The notes under the pieces are model-generated. The model was given only the letters and a program-made list of their open reading frames with translations. It had not been told where the DNA came from and searched no databases. Source: Paenibacillus alginolyticus DSM 5050 = NBRC 15375 (GTDB lineage: Bacteria; Bacillota; Bacilli; Paenibacillales; NBRC-103111). Taken from it: a stretch of 44,166 bases of DNA. Of the stretch, positions 40,768 to 44,166 are shown piece after piece. Positions within the stretch are counted from its first letter, which is position 1; each line of letters opens with the position of its first letter. The translations under genes were made by a program, and so were the position numbers. Location of the stretch: assembly GCF_000422905.1 (NCBI RefSeq), contig NZ_AUGY01000072.1, positions 1 through 44,166 of the forward strand, read 5' to 3'.

Positions 40768-41922
40768 TCATTTTGTTTTGTCATCATGAACGGCACAACG
40801 GTTTGGTCCAATTTCCATTTCTCGCTGTTCCTCAGTTGTCGGGCTTATTTTCCCCATGTTCGTTTGGCGTATTTCCTGATAGGCATTCGGTTGTGGCGGC
40901 AGATTCTCAGAAACGGTGCGTCTGAATTCGGATTCGTCGTGTATGTTTAAACCAGGATTTTCTTTAAACAAATCGCCAAGACGTGCAGCTACTTGCCCTC
41001 TATCACCTAATTCCGCAATTGTACCAAAGTGGGCAGGAAGCACGATTAGATCTTCAGACAGCTGCTTATATCGCTCATACAATGTCGTTCTGAGGTCAGC
41101 GACCCAATCTTCTGCTTTCCCAGCCAAGTCAGGGCGGCCAATCGACTTCACGAATAGAATATCCCCGGAAAGCAAATATTGATTATCAATAATAAGTGAT
41201 GTGCTTCCAATCGTATGACCTGGAGAATAAATCGGCTGGATGTTAATTTCTGTTTGGCCAACGACAAGATGGCTGCTTTCTTCAAGCTTCTCATAGTGGA
41301 ACACAACCTCTGTAGCATCCTTTGGCGGAAGCCAGTAAGATCCACCCGTTTTCTCAGCTAATTGCCGGCCGCCTGAAATATGATCGGCATGAAGGTGTGT
41401 ATCAAGGGTATGTTTGATGACGGCATGATTTTCTTTGGCAAAATCCTCAAACACCGCGGTAGTCCGAACCGCATCAATAACGGCAGCTTCACCATTAGAA
41501 ATCACCATGTAAGACAGACAACCTTTGCCTAATCGTATAAATTGATACAGGGTGCCCCCGTCTTTCAAATTAGCAATTTTAACAGGCTCGATATACTCAC
41601 TCCAAGATTTCATACCATCAATTAAATAAGAAATGTTTTGTTTTCCGCTTTCGACCAACTGTTCAGCTACAAACTTGGATGAACCCTCTTTCGCGCAAAC
41701 AACCAAAACCTCTTGGTCATCCGGAATTTGATCAAGAATTTCATCTACACCATCAAGAAGTTCGAAATAAGGCACGTTGATAATATGGACATTCTCACCT
41801 TCTATTTTCCAATCGTTGAAGTCACTTTCATTCCGAACATCTAAAATAAAAATAGGCGTTTGTTTCAAAACCTTTTTTGCTAGCTTTGCAGCATTCATTC
41901 CATGTACCTGTTTATCATTCAT
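40768..41922 (-). CDS. yrkH: Rhodanese / metallo-beta-lactamase persulfide dioxygenase (YrkH/CstB-like)
   Basis: A 384-residue two-domain protein. The N-terminal 110 residues form a rhodanese domain with cysteine C76 (VLVVCAKEGSS). The rest is an ETHE1-like metallo-beta-lactamase domain with HLHADH (176-181), SPGHTIGSTSL, LSGDILFVKSIGRPDL and LPAHFG, the mononuclear iron set of persulfide dioxygenases. It would oxidise low-molecular-weight persulfides to sulfite. The domain order is reversed relative to S. aureus CstB, which has the dioxygenase first. GGAGGG precedes the ATG. Second gene of the operon. Confidence 0.88.
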   Translation of the reverse strand: MNDKQVHGMNAAKLAKKVLKQTPIFILDVRNESDFNDWKIEGENVHIINVPYFELLDGVDEILDQIPDDQEVLVVCAKEGSSKFVAEQLVESGKQNISYLIDGMKSWSEYIEPVKIANLKDGGTLYQFIRLGKGCLSYMVISNGEAAVIDAVRTTAVFEDFAKENHAVIKHTLDTHLHADHISGGRQLAEKTGGSYWLPPKDATEVVFHYEKLEESSHLVVGQTEINIQPIYSPGHTIGSTSLIIDNQYLLSGDILFVKSIGRPDLAGKAEDWVADLRTTLYERYKQLSEDLIVLPAHFGTIAELGDRGQVAARLGDLFKENPGLNIHDESEFRRTVSENLPPQPNAYQEIRQTNMGKISPTTEEQREMEIGPNRCAVHDDKTK

Positions 41923-41957
41923 TTATTGTTCCCTCCGAAGGTTAAAGTCAGTTGATT

Positions 41958-42737
41958 CTAAAGCGAAATAGAATACCAAATTTTAATGACAGTTGCCGTT
42001 ATCAAAGCAGCCAGAATCCATTGAAGAATCTTCGTGTTGATTTTCTTACTGAGCTTAGCTCCAATCGGTGATGCAATCGTACTTGCAACGACAAGTACGA
42101 TTGATGGAACCATAAGCATATGCCCTCCTAATAGTTTTCCGGTTGTAGATCCAATGGAGGATATAAAAGTTATAGCTAAGGATGAAGCGATAGCAACCCT
42201 CGTTGGGATCTTAAGAACCACTAACATTACCGGCACCGTTATGAAGGCACCCGCCGCGCCTACGACCCCTGATACCGTCCCAATGATTAAAGCTAAAATA
42301 ACCGCTAATGGTTTATTAAATGTAACTTCACTTACATCTTGGACATCTGTTCCTCGTTTAGGTAAAAACATCATAATCGTGGCAATCAGCGCCAAAATGG
42401 CATAGATGAGATTGATGATTGAACTTGATAATGTGTTGGATACAAAGCTCCCCATAAAGCTGCCAATGATAATTGAAGACCCCATGTAAAGCACTAAAGC
42501 TTTATTTAGAAATCCCCCTTTTCGAAACACAAGCATTCCCATTAAACTTGCAAAGAACACCTGTATAGCACTAATTGCAGATACTTCCTGTGCGGTAAAA
42601 GCAGTAAATCCTAGTGCCACTGGTATAAATAACAACATCGGATAGTTAATAATGGAACCACCAATTCCCACCATTCCTGAAATAAACGAGCCCAAAAATC
42701 CAATTATGAAAATAGTTATGATCCATGTTAAATCCAT
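41958..42737 (-). CDS. yrkJ: TauE/SafE-family sulfur-compound transporter (YrkJ-like)
   Basis: A 259-residue membrane protein with about eight helices in two halves: GSFISGMVGIGGSIINYPML in the first and GTVSGVVGAAGAFITVPVML in the second, the internal repeat of TauE/SafE transporters. In cst/yrk-type clusters it probably exports sulfite or imports/exports other sulfur oxyanions. The ATG at 42737 (GGAAAGG upstream) is chosen over 42773. It is the first gene of the minus-strand sulfur operon and is preceded by a perfect operator palindrome overlapping the -10. Confidence 0.88.
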   Translation of the reverse strand: MDLTWIITIFIIGFLGSFISGMVGIGGSIINYPMLLFIPVALGFTAFTAQEVSAISAIQVFFASLMGMLVFRKGGFLNKALVLYMGSSIIIGSFMGSFVSNTLSSSIINLIYAILALIATIMMFLPKRGTDVQDVSEVTFNKPLAVILALIIGTVSGVVGAAGAFITVPVMLVVLKIPTRVAIASSLAITFISSIGSTTGKLLGGHMLMVPSIVLVVASTIASPIGAKLSKKINTKILQWILAALITATVIKIWYSISL

Positions 42738-42773
42738 AAGGCACTGCCTTTCCACATTACATATTAAAGCCAA

Positions 42774-42797
42774 TTATATACCCATATGGGTATATAA
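42774..42797 (-). promoter_or_regulatory. Perfect 24-base operator palindrome before tauE
   Basis: The core ATACCCATATGGGTAT is extended symmetrically by TATT/AATA-type flanks to 24 bases. The minus strand reads TATAAT at 42778-42773, so the palindrome overlaps the -10 and spacer of the tauE promoter, as expected for a repressor site. Confidence 0.8.
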
Positions 42798-42872
42798 AAT
42801 TGCAAAAAAAATTCTCTTACCTCATACCTATAGTTCGGAAATTTTTACACCACCTTTATAAATCGTCATTAC

Positions 42873-42901
42873 TTATACCCGTATGGGTATATCGCTACTA
42901 T
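42873..42901 (+). promoter_or_regulatory. DUF2892 promoter with CstR operator-like site
   Basis: TTATAC (42873-42878), a 17-base spacer and TACTAT (42896-42901) form a promoter candidate. Its spacer is covered by ATACCCGTATGGGTAT (42875-42890), a full match to the shared palindrome. Confidence 0.7.
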
Positions 42902-43065
42902 AAACAAGATTTTCATTTTCGTCAACTCCTGAAATTACAAACTCATTTGATTGATTGTTTGACTTAGAACAGGACAACATATTCAATGTGTGCTGTGAAT
43001 ACAACAGCATTCGTATTTTTTGTCTATGGCTGTTTTTTTATCAATTATCCTTCGGAGGTTTTATT

Positions 43066-43260
43066 ATGCAGTGTAACGTTGGGAAAACGGAGCAAGTTAT
43101 AAGAATTACAATTGGATCCGCTATTGTTCTTGCTGGGGTGTATTACAAAAGTTGGTGGGGCTTAATTGGATTAGCGCCAATTGTTACAGGAACAACTCGT
43201 TACTGTCCAATGAACGCGGTTTTGGGAATATCGAATTGCATGACTAATAGTAAATCTTGA
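43066..43260 (+). CDS. DUF2892 (YgaP transmembrane-domain-like) small membrane protein
   Basis: A 64-residue protein with a hydrophilic start MQCNVGKTEQVIRITIG, two short membrane helices (AIVLAGVYYK and WGLIGLAPIVTG) and the ending TRYCPMNAVLGISNC. This is the inner-membrane domain that follows the rhodanese domain in YgaP; here it is free-standing. Three cysteines (C3, C48, C57 approximately) could carry or sense sulfur. CGGAGG lies seven bases before the ATG at 43066. It is divergent from the sulfur operon and carries the same operator. Confidence 0.85.
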   Translation: MQCNVGKTEQVIRITIGSAIVLAGVYYKSWWGLIGLAPIVTGTTRYCPMNAVLGISNCMTNSKS

Positions 43261-43281
43261 AATTTAAAACAAATTGTTAAA

Positions 43282-43328
43282 AAACAGAAGGAAAGCTCAG
43301 AATCTGAATTTTCCTTCTGTTTCTAATT
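43282..43328. terminator. Bidirectional terminator
   Basis: AAACAGAAGGAAA (43282-43294) pairs perfectly with TTTCCTTCTGTTT (43310-43322), with T-rich sequence on the exit side of each strand. It lies between the convergent DUF2892 and DUF2512 genes. Confidence 0.85.
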
Positions 43329-43355
43329 TTACAGGACCAAGATACAAATTTAAGT

Positions 43356-43730
43356 TTATTTATCACTAAAACTATGTCGATCAAGCCTGCCCCTGTCTTT
43401 CTGAAAATAGCTATGCATAAAGAACTCTATGATGCCAAAAACCAATGCAACTATCACCACAGTCGTAAAGTTTATGGACCAATGAAAAAAGAATTTCTCG
43501 ACCAACCAAAAGAAAACAAAGGCTAGTCCTACATCTGCTAAGGTAGCAACCCCATTGTTGGTAACTCTTAAAAATAATTGATCAATTGCAACATAAGACA
43601 TAAGAGAAAAAGTATAAGTTGCAAAGAACGCCTCGGTGAGTGTGGCTTGGGTTAAATACATCAATAGAGGGATTAAAAAAACTCCATTTAACAGTAACTT
43701 CAAAAACAGTTTCCCAAGCATTCGCAGCAT
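43356..43730 (-). CDS. DUF2512 (YndM-like) membrane protein
   Basis: A 124-residue protein with four membrane helices (for example LLLNGVFLIPLLMYLTQ, SLMSYVAIDQLFLRVTNNGV and TTVVIVALVFGIIEFFMHSY) and a short charged tail. The N-ATLADVGLAFVFFWLVE pattern is that of DUF2512, widespread in spore-forming Bacillales; function unknown. A GTG at 43748 is in frame, but AAGGA fits the ATG at 43730. Confidence 0.8.
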   Translation of the reverse strand: MLRMLGKLFLKLLLNGVFLIPLLMYLTQATLTEAFFATYTFSLMSYVAIDQLFLRVTNNGVATLADVGLAFVFFWLVEKFFFHWSINFTTVVIVALVFGIIEFFMHSYFQKDRGRLDRHSFSDK

Positions 43731-43861
43731 TTTCTTTCCTTCTTTCACACAGAATGTACTTCTGTATCTTAATATGGCTTCTTCGCGGCCGGAATATTAA
43801 ATGGTAATTAATTTTTTTTAGCGGAAGCCCCACCCAATGGATTATGTGTCCCTCTTCAAAG

Positions 43862-43883
43862 AACAAAATCACCCTACGGGTGA
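43862..43883 (-). terminator. Short terminator after the zinc-ribbon gene
   Basis: On the minus strand TCACCC-GTA-GGGTGA is followed by TTTTGTT, about 24 bases past the stop at 43907. Confidence 0.6.
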
Positions 43884-43906
43884 ATAAACATTTCTAGCCG
43901 ACGGTT

Positions 43907-44166
43907 TTACTCAATCCTCGGCTTTTCCTTTCTTACCATCGTCCCATTACATGCAGGGCAAAAGAAAGTCGGTTCTTCTCCATCTTCATCTCCCCATGAA
44001 CATTCATCCACGATGAAATCGGGAACTGGGTCTATACACCCACATTCTAAACACACGTAATCAATAAATACATCTGGATCATTCATTCCGAGCCAATCTT
44101 CTATCGTGCCTTCCATCCCTTTGTTCAGCTCATCCAGCTGCTTTTTCTCTTTGTTTTTTTCGTCTT
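43907..44166 (-). CDS. Partial CDS: acidic protein with Cys-pair zinc-ribbon-like motif
   Basis: The frame runs off the right edge: codons upstream of the internal ATG at 44116 stay open and read DEKNKEKKQLDELNKG, a charged helix, and no ribosome site fits that ATG. The visible C-terminal 85 residues contain CLECGC and CPACNG pairs separated by an acidic stretch (VDECSWGDEDGEEPTFF), consistent with a four-cysteine zinc ribbon. I do not recognise the family. The N-terminus lies outside the window. Confidence 0.6.
   Translation of the reverse strand, partial: DEKNKEKKQLDELNKGMEGTIEDWLGMNDPDVFIDYVCLECGCIDPVPDFIVDECSWGDEDGEEPTFFCPACNGTMVRKEKPRIE

Larger units (their letters stand above)
42738..43065. 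other. Divergent control region of the sulfur regulon
   Basis: Holds two CstR operator-like palindromes (42774-42797 and 42874-42891), one for each direction, with the promoters they overlap. The remaining roughly 160 bases before the DUF2892 gene are AT-rich leader without a convincing gene. Confidence 0.7.

Overview
The window looks like chromosome from a spore-forming member of the Bacillota, most likely Paenibacillus or a close relative. The reasons are strong GGAGG ribosome sites, frequent TTG and GTG starts, sporulation-type genes (YtaF-like, YjcZ-like, SpoIIM-domain, DUF3231), DUF2512 and YxcD families, and Bacillus-type regulators. This assignment comes from gene content read by eye; no database was searched.

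Layout. 1-169: frameshifted 3' end of an IS110-type transposase. 655-8252: a LysR regulator facing a minus-strand peptide/nickel-type ABC transporter operon (binding protein, two permeases, two ATPases) that ends with an M20 amidohydrolase; the binding-protein gene is broken by two frameshifts. 8664-13723: small and housekeeping genes, including YxcD-like, a signal-peptide glycine-rich membrane protein, YtaF-like, a YjcZ-like protein with Met-Pro repeats, a thioredoxin-like plus metallo-beta-lactamase pair, a DedA protein and a second LysR. 13844-19392 (+): an HPP membrane protein, a membrane-anchored cupredoxin, an HssR/HssS-like heme-type two-component system, and an MMPL/RND-type exporter preceded by an HssR-box-like direct repeat. 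19488-25034: a small conserved protein, a GH4 alpha-galactosidase with divergent AraC regulator, small proteins, a frameshifted DUF2167 gene and an RDD protein. 25201-31304: SpoIIM-domain protein facing a MoxR-DUF58-DUF4350-DUF4129-membrane-protein operon. 31412-35369: a GGDEF protein and topoisomerase III.

From about 35.45 kb to the end the DNA is visibly more AT-rich. It carries DUF3231 and ferritin-like proteins, an Lgt paralogue and a complete reactive-sulfur cluster on the minus strand: TauE-like transporter, rhodanese-persulfide dioxygenase, rhodanese, TusA-rhodanese, TusA, DsrE-like protein, CstR-like persulfide sensor and membrane-anchored rhodanese. A DUF2892 protein is divergent from it. 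Four copies of one palindrome (ATACCYRTATRGGTAT) lie in front of tauE, the DsrE-like gene, cstR and the DUF2892 gene, so the cluster reads as one CstR regulon.

Two loci stand out. One is a heme-sensor-like two-component system apparently rewired to an MMPL exporter, in place of the usual HrtBA, and sitting next to copper/anion-type membrane genes. The other is the four-operator persulfide regulon. Several genes (transposase, binding protein, DUF2167) carry frameshifts that are either real decay or base-calling errors; raw reads would settle which.
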